Shown piece by piece: positions 51,530 through 64,000 of a DNA stretch of 64,000 nucleotides. Origin of the DNA: Theocolax elegans (taxonomy: Eukaryota; Arthropoda; Insecta; Hymenoptera; Cerocephalidae). The DNA is taken from positions 99,451,580-99,515,579 of the forward strand of contig CM047425.1 of assembly GCA_026168455.1 (NCBI GenBank), read 5' to 3'. Made by a program: the position numbers and the translations under genes. The notes beneath the pieces were generated by a model. It was not told the DNA's origin and did not search any database. It saw only the letters and a program-made list of their open reading frames with translations. Position 1 is the stretch's first letter. Every line of letters starts with the position of its first letter.

Positions 51530-54500
51530 AGTAAGCATTATTTATTCTTAAATATTTTTTTAGTATTGTTAAATCATACTATGTGTCATCTAAACAGTCT
51601 GACACGAGCCATCAAACAATTATTGTCATTTTGTAAGTGATACTATTCTTCATGCTAAATGTAAAAATTAAATTAATTTACACTTATCATCAATTCATTA
51701 GTTAAAGAAAGTTATTAAAAATCAATAAGACTGTTTTTTTGTTACTCTATCAATGACAAACGTATAACTCCATTAGATTAATCATATTTTAGTTGACAAA
51801 ATTCTACATAATTTTATTAGAGTGATCGATTCGACAGAATAACACTTTTAATTTAATAAATTTAGATTTTACTCAAATACGATTGGTCAACAATTTTTGC
51901 ACCTGAGAGTGTATTTTTTATTTTATAAACTAAGAGAGTATTTGTGTACTTTTAAAAGATATGGGAATAATTAAGTTATATTAAAAAAGTTACAGTTTTA
52001 TTTAATCAAAATTGTTTCACAAAGCTAATAAAGCCCATATTTGTTGGATTAAATAAACTTCAGTTTGTGTACGAACGAAACTCGCTTATCGGTTTAATAA
52101 TCAAATAGTAATTATGCAGCGAGAAAATATGCATTAATTTCTGTATATCTTTCTTATATTAATAATGCATCATTCAATGTGTATATTATTTTTAAATTAT
52201 GCGTCAATAATTATAACTTTTAAATTTACTAAAAAAATAACAATTAGTTATATTAATAATGCAATTTAATAAAAGTAGATGAAATTGTACAATACAAATT
52301 ATATTTTTAATGTAGTATTTTAATGTAGTATTATAGTTAATAATTTATATTGCTACTTTACGTTTGATAATTATAAAAAAACTGTGAATATTTTTAATCT
52401 AGAATTATTTATAATAAATAACAATTTACTAATTGCATATTTACTTTTATGAAATGTACACATGTAGAAAATGTAAAAGGTGCCATAAATAATACACTAC
52501 CTTGGGGATTCCTTTCCTTCTTGATTAGATGCCATGTCGCATATAATAGTTTCACTCGACTTCTCTATTTAGATTCAAATCCTGGTAATTAATTTCACAC
52601 ATACACGTTGAATGTTGCACATGTACACACAAACACGCGGTATTTCTTTTATCTGTTAATGCAAGTAATATAATTAAGATAGCAGTCTTATTATAAGCCG
52701 GAAGGAAAAGTTTCTTTCGTGCAAACTTTTTAATCGAAATTCATCAGCCTAAACAAACGATCCTCAAAAAAACTTAACACAGTTCATCATAACGTTTCGC
52801 CGTGAACTATAAAATTTCGGCTACTTAAATTACAGTCAAGAAAACAGTAATATTAATAAATGGATATTAAACGAATGGCAATCACAAATTTAATTTAACA
52901 ATAATAGTATAATCGATAATATGTATCATGGAAGAACGTTGAGCACGAAGCTCATGTTAGAAAATTATCTTTGGAAGCATGTAAATAACGTATATATACA
53001 TACACACATACACGCACGTACATAAAAATCACGTATTATAATCAGTTATATCCACCTGACTGAATATATAATTGTCGCATCGGAACGATTAAATTCATAA
53101 TAATTATTATACAAGAACGGTGTATATATATACATATATAGGTCTATAAAACTGCAGAGTTTCCGCGGTAATGCAACATCGGAGACACACGTGCGCTCAC
53201 GCTATATACGCGACACGCACGTAATATAATCAACGGCCGCATAACTTGGTAATAAAAATCGTCCTCGTATTTTTCGATATTGTTCAATAGGAAAGTAAAG
53301 AAAGAATATGAGGATATATCGGTAAAAAATTAAAATAATTAAGTGTCATTAAATGTCACAGCACACTCGTGAGCAATGCTCGGTTAAAGAGCAGCCGCGG
53401 CATGATCGTATATATCCCGGTTGCGTTGAACGTGCGCCTGAGTCGACGCACGCCGCGGTACTGAGCAGTCGACGATGTCTCGACGCCTGGCGTCGCGGTG
53501 CTTATCCCGGGTGCGCATGCGTATCGTTAATAAAAATCCGACGAGTGAAAAAGAATTTTATATAGCTGTGGAATTTTTTTTCTCTCCTGTTTCGTATATA
53601 ATACGTATATAACGTTTTTTGGCGTACGAGAGAATAATTACGTGAGAAAATCCTATAGGTAGAGCAGCCATTGGCACAGTTTTACTGGAGGGATTGAGAA
53701 ATAAGCGGCGAGGGATAAAAGAGGATATTCTGCATTTAAATTGTTTGTGTTCCTCATACTGAACTACTTGGCGAAACGGACTACTATGAGAATATCGTGA
53801 CATTGTACACTCTCTTTTTTGCGATAAGTACGTAACAGCGAATAGGATTGATCCTGTGAGATGAATGCAATAGATTATATGTGCAAAAATTTACGTGCGT
53901 TGTTTACTGCTGGAATCAAACTTTTTTTTTTTATTACGTGTGAATAGGTCGACGAACGAAGCGTGTTTTAGTGTAGTTATGTAGATATAAAGTATCTATA
54001 CACTTAACATAATAGACTATTGAAGAAATAAAGTTGAATGAACCGCTGTCATCAAATTATAATTGTCACTCAGCGTTGAAAAGCTAAAAACGTAATCTGC
54101 TTTGACACGCGAGTCAAAATGACAGAGAGCGTCATTTATCCGATACTGTCAACGGCACGAGTGTATTTTCAGCGAATTCTCAAGAAAGAGTGGCCACGAA
54201 AGTGACTAATAAGAAGTGAAGATTCTCGTTGCCACGACAGCTGCTTACACCTCTGGGACATCCGGTCTCTAGCGACGAGGTCGAAACTCGTCAAAATATA
54301 CAAATCTCCCTCGCACTTGAGCTACGTCATCGAGAGCAGCCAACTTCTCATACATATACATGTATACATACATATATATATCTTTTTCATTTTTCCGATT
54401 TTAACCGATTTTCCGAGTACGGTTATAAAGATCACACCTTCTCTCTTTATTTATTATGATACCGCGATTCACTTTATTTCTTTTTGCACGATTTGTATGT

Positions 54501-55123
54501 ATACGGATACTGAATTTTCAGGGGATACATAAGATTTTCTGATGCTTTGAACTTTTAACTCGTAACTACTTTACCAAAGTTTTATTTTTCTAAAAGTATT
54601 TACATAATTTTATGGGCAAAACTTTCATACACCAATAACTTTGAAAAGTTTTTGAATTGATAGACACGTACATTTACTCAAGTTAATAAATATTCAATTA
54701 TTAGTATGATATTACGTAGTGTCCATTTAAATTATATAAATAGTTTTATGTATCTATCTAATCTAATTAACGATGAAATAACTTTATTCAATTAAAATAT
54801 TAATGTATTTACCTTTAATAAAATTTTAATTAAAAAAAATAAGTTTGATTAATAAAATATCATTTTATAATTTCAGCTAACCAAGCTCGATCGATGGTTC
54901 AAGTTTCAATATTGTTGGCTTAGTGTAATATTTTCTAGCTTGTAGTTATTTATTGTTTAGAAGTACACACTCGAACATTTTCAAATATTTAAATAAAATT
55001 GGTTATGGGTGTTACAAGCACTAGCGAATTTTCGTACATACGATTCAAAAAGTATAAAAACTTATCAATATTAATATTAAAAAAAACTTGTTACAATACA
55101 AAAATGGTAGTATTATACGTGTA
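51530..55123. other. Intron-like DNA, no gene recognised
   Basis: AT-rich to about 53150. A CpG-rich patch lies at 53160-53540, with a TATAAAAC motif at about 53144 but no clear initiator. The remainder is of average composition. Short frames here have no domain or splice support. Confidence 0.55.
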
Positions 55124-55383
55124 CACTGAGGAAAAAGTTGTAGTAAAAATGACAATACTGTCTATTAATAAAGTTACAGAGTGTCGAAATTCAAAGAATT
55201 ACTATACTGTATATAGTAAAATTTACGCAACTTATGGTAAATATATCAAAAATTGTAATAAAAATTAATAGACTTTTATTAAATGTTACTATACAGTATA
55301 GTAATTTTTTTAATTTTGACACTCTGTAATCTCATTACATACATAGACAGTATGTAAATTTGACTACAACTGTTTTCTCAGTG
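55124..55383. mobile_element. MITE with long inverted repeats, Tc1/mariner-like
   Basis: A 260-bp element. The left end reads CACTGAGGAAAAAGTTGTAG and the right end, reverse-complemented, reads CACTGAGAAAACAGTTGTAG. The inverted match continues for about 100 bp, including TTACAGAGTGTC and TTACTATACTGTATA blocks. TA lies directly outside both ends (55122-55123 and 55384-55385). It is non-coding: the frame at 54999-55268 merely crosses it. The terminal CACTGAGAAAA and an internal AATTACTATA block are shared with the element at 4504-4734, so the two are related or use the same transposase type. Confidence 0.85.
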
Positions 55384-56698
55384 TACGTGCGTGCAGAAAG
55401 GGAATCTCAGTAAACAAAATTTATTCATTTGTTGCGTTATTTCAATAGCCTAAATAAATGAATCGAATATTCGCGTGTTCATAAAATGTGGACAAAGTTT
55501 AATTGAAAATACGAAATTAACAAAACCAACATCGAGGTCTTTTTCTCTGCACGCACGTCAGACCCAATTTACTCGCGGGGAAAGAGCTGCGGTGCGGTAT
55601 ATATGTATAAATGCATTTTATGATGCTGTCACAGCTGAAAACAATATTACATCGGCGCAAACATTTAACACGCGGGCGCGCGCCTCGTGAACGGGACGAA
55701 TAGAAAACAGGAGCGCGCATGCGAACATAGGTATAGGGCTCGCAATTTGCACGTGGCGCGCGAAGCGTCCAATGACGCGGTCGCTAATATAATTTGCTTC
55801 GCATCGTAAACGAACGAGGCGTCGAAACAGCGTTAAGATTTACGTTCTGTAAAAAAAGGCCGAGTGTGAGTCGCTGTGAAGGTGCAAATATCATTGTATT
55901 CAAACTCAATTATATACGCTTATATTTAATATATACGTTAAGAAATATGGTGAAGATCGAAACATTTATTTGTACATTCGTATTAATTTAAAATAGATTA
56001 AATTCGTTCAAAATAATTGTATTATCAATCGTCCGACTACAATAAAATATGCGAAACCAAGTTACACAACTAAACTTTAATTATAACCGTTTGAATTAAA
56101 AAAAAAAGACCATGCACTGTGAAAAACAACGAAGGTGCATTAATTTTAGAATCGGAAAAAGTTGTTAACGCAAATAAAGTGAGGAGTATACGAGACGAAG
56201 AAAGTAGTTTCTCAATAAAGTAGAAAATTAACCGCACTCCCGACAAGTTAGCCAGAAAACAATAAACCATATACTTTTTCCAACTGTGGATTCATATATG
56301 CAGAGAGAAAGAAAAAAGTATATCCATAATTAACATAGTAACAAAGTTCAACGACGCGCAAGACGAATGAGAATTTAAGGCACGGAGTAAGCCACCGGAG
56401 TCACTATATGGGGCGGGCGTATTTGACAAGCGCTGTGTAAGCCCCAGCGGCGTCGTAAACATACCCCTCTCTTGCACAGCGAACTCACCCTCTCCCGTTT
56501 CACCTCTACACAGGCGTAGAATAAGGTAACCGCAGCGTCTTGCTTATTTTCCACGGTGCACTCCGAGTTTTACGGTAGCGAAAGTGCACCATTCTAGAGA
56601 TTTACTTTAGCCGTAAGGCAAGCTAAGGTTCCGCACAAGCCCAACCTCTTCGTTGTATAGCCACGCCGAAGCTTTCTTCTTTTTATACATTTATATAT

Positions 56699-56722
56699 AT
56701 GTATATGTATGTATGTATGTAT
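56699..56722. repeat. (GTAT)n microsatellite
   Basis: About six GTAT units following a TATA-rich run. Confidence 0.85.
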
Positions 56723-56943
56723 AGACGTACACACGCGTGAATCTGTAACATGAGGAATCGATTTTTTCGGTAACGGGTACTCTAATCAAAGAGTATCCCA
56801 TAGTATTAGGGATGTTTCTCGAAAGAACAGAAGGAGGGTATTATTCGAAAGTTTCGCCGGTGAAAACATTTTCCGCTCGCCGGCTAACAACTTTTCTTAC
56901 CCATCTGTTCTAACTCTCAGAATGATACCGAATTATATCAAGT

Positions 56944-56971
56944 TTCCTTCCTTCCTTCCTTCCTTCCTTCC
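56944..56971. repeat. (TTCC)n microsatellite
   Basis: Seven TTCC units in an uninterrupted tract. Confidence 0.9.
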
Positions 56972-58851
56972 ACTACAAGAGAAACAATCAAGAGTTACAA
57001 AAAAATAAATTTTACTTGTTTGGAAATGAAAAAAAAATACTTTGTCATGGTGTATACGTAAACTTGGTAATTTCATTTGGTGAAAAAATTGCAATTTGAC
57101 CGGATAAAAATAATGCGCGCTACTCGTGATGGAAATGAAGCGTTACTGAAACATGCAACGAGCCAACCCCCTGCGCTGCCACTTGTAACGCACCCCTTGC
57201 TCGGAGCAAATGTATGTACAGTTGCCAGCTGCGGATGAGAGGGAAGACTCAAAAATGCATGGAATTCCTTTCTCTGGGACGCGATATACAGACAATGACA
57301 CTATAACAACCAAAGGATTTCCCATGTGATACGGAATTGACGTTGGTTTTTTTCCTCTCTCATATTTTATGGCGTTGCTCGAAATAGATATGAATCTAAG
57401 AATTTTTTTAACATATGCGGGCCTCTTCATTCTCTAGCAAATTACAATTAACAATGACATTTCTGTAACATAATTTATTGGCGGTTCGTAATATTTATAT
57501 TTTTCATAAAAGTGTACGTAAATTTCACATAAAATTAGGTATTACATCACTTCACGCTTGATTGCGTAAGTAATTTTCCCTTCTAGAATATTATGGGAAT
57601 TCATTTGAACAAATAAAATGAACCGACTATGAGTATATACTAGGATCTCAATTAGTTGAAACAGAAAAAAAATGCAGTTGTTTGGATAACACAACAATAC
57701 GTTTATATTAAAAATTTGAACCATTATTTAGAATAAATTTTGATGGAGATAACAAAAGTACCCTTATCACAATATTTCACTGTCAAATACCTCGAAAGTC
57801 CAATATTTTATGTTGAAATGTGACAAACTCGTAGGTGTGTACGTGTGCGGGTGGATGCTCACGTATGCATACTACAATGCGTTTTTGTCAATAGGGGGAT
57901 AAACCCGAGAGCAAACAGGTGCTAGAGCGTTAGTGATTTAAACGAGCGACTCGTGTAACATGTTATAGTTTCGACTTACCAGTGCATTTAACAAGGTACC
58001 AGTGCAGAGATGGTACAAGTGAGGTGGGCTCTATATACGCAAGGTCGATCGGCCTCCGGTCGTCACTACCGCGAGTGGCTTGCTGGTTTACTCGCATAAT
58101 GTCGCGCGCAAAGTGGATTATGCACGCTTCGCTTAACATATTAATGAACTTCCCGATTTCGCGACTAGGAGACGTCTATCCGAGCCCTATACGCCCGTGA
58201 AAACAGTAGCGTTCGCCGTCTAAGCTGTGTTTATATTAGACTCGCGGATGTTTCAATTTATCTCCTTCCATCCAAGGATTTCATATTAATCTATACTGTT
58301 TAATACTATCTTGTATGGAATACGTAGCTTTCGGAACAACGCATTTATTACAACTAGGTTCGTCTCAAACTTTCGAAATATGAACATAAAACTATACGTT
58401 TGTACTTTAATAAAAAAAACATTGACATGATTAATGCGACAAATTTTAATATACAATAAATAAAATTATTATTATATATCATATCGTGTACTAGACATAC
58501 TTAATTGTACGATTTTTATATGATACATTTTTCTTCAAACTCGATTAAGTATAGATTTAGATTTTATCTAACTAACTTAATTGTCGAAATTAAAAAATTT
58601 AGTAGGAATATCTTTTAATATGAAAGTATATGACTAAAATTAAATTAAGATATAGATAGTGCACAGTTGCTAACTACGATCTTATTATAATCGGAAAATT
58701 ATGTCGTCTTTATAATGTAAAATTTCGAAAATTCGTTTATTTATATCAACAATGTATTGAAGTAGGAAATGACCTACCTATTCAAATAGTGCTTAGAACC
58801 ATCATTTATTTTAGTACGATCGCATATACATAATTTAATTTCTTATATCAT

Positions 58852-60050
58852 CCCTGGTAGAAGTATTCAAAAGTTATTCGCGAGTCCTTCGCTAATTTCT
58901 TTATTATTGGCTAGTTTTTTCAAAAATGTCCAGCTAAGAAAGTGATCTATATTTTTATCTTCTTGGATAAACAACTCGGTAAGGATTGGCCAAAATGCAT
59001 AAATATCTGCATCACAAACCGGCGATGAATAAAAAAGTTTACTGAGGATGATCAGGCTTAGGACGTGTATTATATATAAATTTTTAAATTGTGTAAATGT
59101 GTATTGTGTAAATTGTGTAAATGTATTATATATTAAATTTAATACATAAATCTACCAGTAATTTGAAATTAGTTATCCGGACATCGACTATCGAGAGATA
59201 ATGCATATATAATGCTATTTATACTGATTGTAAATACACGCGTGGGGAATCCAACCCTAACCTCAGTTCAATGTTTGTTTGAAGCAAATTGCCACAGCCA
59301 TTTAACTTTTTTAAGTTTATTAATATAAGACCTTAATGAGGACACTCTTCGTGTCTATGTTATTGTGCGTGTAATTTTTTCTTTTTTATTTCCTGATAAT
59401 ACACGTGTTATGCTTTCTTTTTCTGCATTCCTTTTCCATACTTTACAGCACTATACACTATAACTGTTATTTATTTACACATCTATATAAATATGTTTTT
59501 TAATGTATATTATTTAAGTTATTTAAATAATACGTATATTACTTGCATACTTGTTTACCTTTTAGCAACTTTTAGAGGTTGTACGTGCATACTTCTAAGA
59601 AATTACGTAAGCCAGTGAAAGTCAAAGATAAAGGCGATCTATCCCTAGTAGAAATCTGATCATAAATGTAACGTTTTTTAAGCCAAAAATTGGCCAAGTG
59701 TCATAAAATACCCAAAAAGTGCCCGATTAATGGCAAAATTCGAGTTTTATTTAACCTTCAAATGGTAAATTTCTACTAGGGATATAGTTTTTTTGTTTAT
59801 TTGATTATAAGCTCCATGCTAAACGAAGTATGTATTATAATACTTTAAAGCGTATCGCCGTATTTGTATGCGCAGTACGGTACTTGTCAAAGATTCAATG
59901 TAACTGAGAGCGGTCACAATACGTCTCATAACTTAATTTGACGGATCCTTCCGTAGCCCTTCGAAAGTTTTTATTTTAAATGTTAGCCAATAGATTTTCC
60001 TAATAATTATACTGTACTGCCGAATCAAACTAGGCAATTCTCTACCAGGG
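58852..60050. mobile_element. Candidate 1.2-kb DNA transposon, CCCTGGTAGA ends
   Basis: The left end reads CCCTGGTAGAAGTATT and the right end, reverse-complemented, reads CCCTGGTAGAGAATT. This gives a roughly 10-12-bp inverted repeat closely related to the CCCTAGTAGAAAT ends of the two short elements nearby. The dinucleotide AT lies outside both ends. The interior is AT-rich, has no transposase frame and carries a complete short family member at 59643-59781. Interpreted as a longer non-autonomous or decayed relative that later received an insertion. The 1.2-kb span rests only on its ends and flanks. Confidence 0.5.
59643..59781. mobile_element. MITE with CCCTAGTAGAAAT ends (copy 2, 139 bp), nested
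   Basis: Perfect 13-bp terminal inverted repeats identical to those at 51394-51529, similar length (139 versus 136 bp), with AT on both flanks. Apart from the ends, its interior shows little obvious similarity to copy 1. It lies inside the longer element at 58852-60050. Confidence 0.75.
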
Positions 60051-60729
60051 ATATAGAGTAAGCAGCACACACGAGCTAGATAAAATAATAGTTTACGTAA
60101 TTTAGTTTTAACTTAGTACGTATTTTTAACAAAAGTGCCAACATTAAAAAATGCAACGTCGATAAATAAGTTTATGACACTAATGCGTATGTACACTATG
60201 TGTATAATTAAAAAAAAATTATTGAAATTATTCAATTTATAATTTTTTACAATTATGATAAAATACTTTTGATAATCGTAGCTATGAAATGTCCATAATA
60301 CTTTAAGAAACAATCATTCTCGATGAAGGAACGACCATTCAGATCAGTTTAACGGTACGTCTGCTCCTGAAAGATTACATCCCCACTAATGACATAATTA
60401 GTTCATTGTCGCGTTAAGAGCCAGAGATAAGATACGCCGAAGAGAAAGAGAAGGGGTGAGAGAGAGAGAGCGAGTAGCAAGCCTACGAACACGCGGATAT
60501 GGGAGAAACCGTAGTGGCGCACTGCGTCATGGCGAAAAGGATATATATATATAGAGAGATAAAGATTGCGCGAGGGGAACCGACAGAATGCGACTACGTG
60601 AAAAAGTTTATGAGTATCACCGTAGGAAACGTTTGCGGGAGAAAAAAAAGAGAAGAGAGTTAGAAAGTGGGAGGGAGAGTCGAGTGAGAGAGAAGTTTAA
60701 AGGCTAGTGTGCAAGCATCAGTAGCATAA
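60051..60729. other. Purine-rich stretch, no gene recognised
   Basis: AT-rich to about 60330, then GA-rich on the plus strand at 60430-60720, with a short (GA)n at about 60456-60470 and a TA run at about 60541-60552. No domain or RNA gene is visible. Confidence 0.55.
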
Positions 60730-61485
60730 GGGAAGTTTCAGTGTGGCGGTAGCTTCCTAATCTCGGCTGGATCACGTGGCCGGTCCCCTCAAGAACTGTC
60801 ATTCTACGAGACTGGCAAGCCTCCCTATTGTCTTTGGGCTTATCTCCTCTACGCGCTACTGATAAAGTACTGTCTCGGAAAGGACGAGGACGAGCTAGCG
60901 GTGCAGGAGGTGAATCGCCTATTCAACGATTTTACCTTAAATGAAGAAAACAAAAAGTACGAAAGGACCCGGGATCTCTCGAAAATTTATACCTATACCG
61001 TATACTTACGCGAGATTTTCCTTCCACTTACGTACGAGAAGAAAAAAATGATAATGGACCGGGTCAATAGTTTTACCTCGCGAATAGCTGGATATAGGGT
61101 GCAAAACTTCCCTATACGGCTCGTTTTAGCTGAGCGATTTTCAAACTTCGGATCGTCTTACCGAGATAACTGCGCGTCGATTCCCGCCAACTGGGTTACG
61201 TTCCCCGAGTCGCGCAACCTCTTTTTGCCAAACTTTGACTCTTTTCCTCTCCTCTATACGTGCATACGTGTGGACGCGGCTTTTTTTTTACCCCAATATT
61301 CCCTCCTTTTGCATGTTACTCTTGCGCCTTTTTATTCTCTTCGTCGACACACGATCCTTTGCAATAAACTGTATTGTCGTCAAAAGGTATTGCTCTACGG
61401 CTTCTTTGTGTCGATCCGAGACATGAAATGTCTTCAATTCAATTTAAAGCTATTGTGTTTCCTTTTTATTCGACTATACGTGTGA
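60730..61485 (+). CDS. Long open frame of uncertain reality
   Basis: The frame is open for 252 codons between stops, from just after TAA at 60727-60729 to TGA at 61483-61485. The first in-frame ATG is at 61048 in a strong insect context (AAAAAAATG) and would give 145 residues starting MIMDRVNSF. Its C-terminal third is rich in leucine, phenylalanine and cysteine without a clear membrane-segment pattern. I recognise no family, and there is no poly(A) signal directly downstream. A frame of this length can arise by chance in 64 kb of DNA with this composition, so it is listed only as a hypothetical. Confidence 0.12.
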   Translation, partial: GKFQCGGSFLISAGSRGRSPQELSFYETGKPPYCLWAYLLYALLIKYCLGKDEDELAVQEVNRLFNDFTLNEENKKYERTRDLSKIYTYTVYLREIFLPLTYEKKKMIMDRVNSFTSRIAGYRVQNFPIRLVLAERFSNFGSSYRDNCASIPANWVTFPESRNLFLPNFDSFPLLYTCIRVDAAFFLPQYSLLLHVTLAPFYSLRRHTILCNKLYCRQKVLLYGFFVSIRDMKCLQFNLKLLCFLFIRLYV

Positions 61486-64000
61486 CGAACCAGTCTATGC
61501 TCGTTTATTTGCTGAATAATGTATTAGAGAAATGAGAATGCTTTATTTCTCTAACGGGACTTGATTCATTTAATTCAGATATATATATAGTCAACGTACT
61601 CGATCGCTTTTTTAATACGTTTATTTATTCGTAGTAAAAAATAAAATCATTTTGATATCACATAAACTTTTAATTTAAATCATTAATATTTTATTAAATA
61701 ACATCTACTACATATACGACTCGAATCAATAAACGTTAATTACATTTCCTTTATTCTAGTCAAAAATGGTACATTTGACCTCAGTCACCTAAATTCATGA
61801 AGCATTTCGTTAATTAAAAATAACTTTTTGACTGTGGCCGACTTGTGAGGTTATAATAGTTTTTATCTAAATGAAAAATCCATTTAAACCAGTCAGATAA
61901 AGTTTGCTGCTTTAAATTTTGATAGCAGAATATGAAGTACGCAAGGATTTAACATTGCATAGTGCTGGAAACGTTAAATAAAACCTATTTAAACCTTTCA
62001 ATTTTTCAAAAGTTCTCGACTATATTTTTTTTCATTTACTGTCTGTACTTAAAATATATGTTAATTCTCTCTTAAACCTCCAATTATTACACTTTTGTCG
62101 ATTAATTTAATAGCTGTTACTTTCTAACAAAATTGTAAAATTATGTACGTTATAATATTTCACGCGGGCGTACATATCACTGACGAAAACAATGGCAATA
62201 AGTTTTCGCAACTTGAAACAAATCAAAAATGAGAGGAAATCATTTAGAAGGTTGGAATCTCTTCGTTATCTCAGAGCTCTCGACTCGTCGCTCAAAACTT
62301 ACACATGAAGTGGTTCTTGAGAATCTCGTCCGTCTCTCCTCTCCCCTTTCTCCACCTTTCTCTTGCTTTCGTAGTCACCGAACGACATTTGGGCAATGAC
62401 TATACGGGAGACGCGCGTTCTTGCAAAAGTGATGGGTCGCGAAAACGGCGTTCCTTTCTAAACCGACATTCAAGAGAGGATTCCTCCGAGTTCTGCTCCT
62501 CTCCTTATACGCTAAGAAAATCCTTGGGGAAGCAAAATCCACTTAAACCGAAATTTGAAAAAAGCGTCGCTTGAAGTCTGTAAATGATGGCTTCTCATTA
62601 TCTAATGGTCTAACTGATGTGGTTAAAGTATAGTTAACCACTTGGTTCCATTTAGTCGTGTCTAGTTCATTTCCATTTCATTTCGTAGGGCTAAATGAAA
62701 TTTTGCAATTTCATAGTTTAAATATATCACGGAATGTGAGAGGTGTATAAGAAAATGGATTATTTTTAAAGTTATTATTAGACTGTCCGATAAAGTAAGT
62801 GTTACAATTACTAGATACGTGCATACGAGACTATATTAAAATTTTAATAAGATTTAGGTAGCTATAGAATCACAAGGAGAATTAAATATTTTATAAACCC
62901 TATATATTTTAACTTTTGTTCTTTTAATTTTGAAAATTATTCCAGTTAGATGAAAAGAAAAATGTGTAAATGTGTATAACCGCAACAAAATATAGTTATA
63001 CTAATTTCGTGTAAATTTAGAAGAACCTTGATATTGCGAGGAATTTCGAAGACTTATCAGATGACCATAATTTTTGCACCCTAGACGTGTATACAAACGG
63101 AATAAAAAGTTAAAAGTTGGTAATAGAAGTAAAGAAAGTAAAAAACAAAGAAGCCACCGCGCAGCTTAAGGAAAAAAAAAGTTACCCCTCGGATAGCCGC
63201 GGATTCACACTCGTTCATCGCGAGCACGAACTTGTCGTCGTGAAGATTTATCGGTGTGACTCGCGCGCCTTGATTTACAGCCGATAATTAAACCGTCGTA
63301 AGGGAGGAGCACTGAGAGAAAGAGAGAAAGGGGGAGAGTAAGTGCCATCTAAGTGTATGTCCCCAAAAAGTTTGTGGATGGAGAAGCTATATAGGCACGG
63401 GGAACTCGGCACAGTCGGCAAACTTGAGTCGTAAGTCAACGAGGCCTAACCTGCTGCCAGTTTAATAAAACCTTTTGCACTGCTTGAGCATTACCTTATA
63501 CTCTTGATTTTATACAACTGTATAGATGCTCAAATTAAAATATACACTTTTTTTTCTTTATTTCTTGATACTGTTTATTATTTTGGAAATGCCAAATAAA
63601 TATCAAAATTTTCAAGGTTTATACAACTTTGTCTGGTTAAATGAAATTCAATTTTCTTCGATAGGTTCGAAAATAACCTGCATCCTCGAGTTTCCTATCT
63701 CATCGTATTTAGAACATTGGCTTCGGAACTAAGCAGTGAAATATGCACTTTATTATACACGAGAGAGCGACGCAAAGTATCTTACAATATATTAAATTTT
63801 TTGTTGCTCTTCAAAAAAAAACAAAATTTTAACGAAGTAAGCTTAAATATACCATACTTGATTTTGCAATTACTGAGGATAAGGTCGAATGAAACCGAGA
63901 TTATCTAAGATTGAAAAAGAGAATACAAGCAATTTGTACGATTAAAAATATTCGGAGAAAAATCCTATAGGAAAGGCAGAACTATAAGCGTAATTCTTTG
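61486..64000. other. Intron-like DNA to the right edge, no gene recognised
   Basis: AT-rich, with CpG-richer patches at 62270-62570 and 63150-63470. The 89-codon frame at 62305-62574 starts with a hydrophobic stretch but has no other support (see findings). No RNA gene or repeat family was recognised. Confidence 0.5.

Larger units (their letters stand above)
55384..58851. other. Intron-like DNA, no gene recognised
   Basis: CpG-richer at 55540-55780, 56340-56660, 57120-57300 and 57830-58220, AT-rich elsewhere. Open frames in these patches show no domain. Two tetranucleotide repeats are listed separately. Confidence 0.55.

Noticed and set aside
1..64000. CRISPR array, rRNA, bacterial operon or viral genome
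   Set aside because: No regularly spaced repeats, no rRNA-like sequence and no compact gene arrangement. Composition and splice signals indicate an animal genome.

Overview
The window looks like non-coding DNA from an insect nuclear genome, most likely a hymenopteran (ant, bee or wasp). It is AT-rich, with islands richer in GC and CpG, and has many CT/GA, CA and TA microsatellites. It also holds small non-autonomous DNA transposons and no bacterial-style gene packing. Almost every open frame is short, has no splice-site support, and reads like chance translation of low-complexity DNA.

The one confident protein-coding feature is a single 190-nt exon on the minus strand at 24091-24280. It has a clean acceptor and donor and encodes 63 residues that match the conserved block just upstream of the motor domain in KIF26 (VAB-8-type, atypical) kinesins. 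The motor domain should start with the next exon, which I could not find between 1 and 24090. I found no certain N-terminal exon between 24281 and 64000 either. The simplest reading is that most of the window is two very long introns of a Kif26 orthologue transcribed right to left. A weaker minus-strand candidate is a 3'-terminal exon at 17613-17716. Others (25540-25634 and 34534-34567) are given as findings only.

Left part (1-24 kb): AT-rich intron-like DNA with two well-formed MITEs close together, a long fold-back TA-flanked element (4504-4734) and a TTAA-flanked piggyBac-type element (5010-5252). It also has GA, CA, CT and CG repeats and one G-quadruplex motif. Middle (24-43 kb): the Kif26 exon, a GA/G-rich repeat tract near 25.7 kb, a GC-rich patch at 36.7-37.2 kb and many CT tracts. 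At 43.2-45.9 kb there is a complex local rearrangement with two direct duplications and two inverted fragments, which is either real or an assembly artefact.

Right part (46-64 kb): an intronless, frame-disrupted ORF of unknown family with a short A-tail (49857-50802), an 89-bp tandem duplication (51055-51232) and a second TA-flanked MITE (55124-55383). Three copies of a family with CCCTAGTAGAAAT-type ends also lie here. One of these is about 1.2 kb long and carries a smaller copy nested inside it. This transposon family, with apparent 2-bp target duplications, is the least explained mobile-element signal in the window. No tRNA, rRNA, CRISPR array or recognisable miRNA was found.
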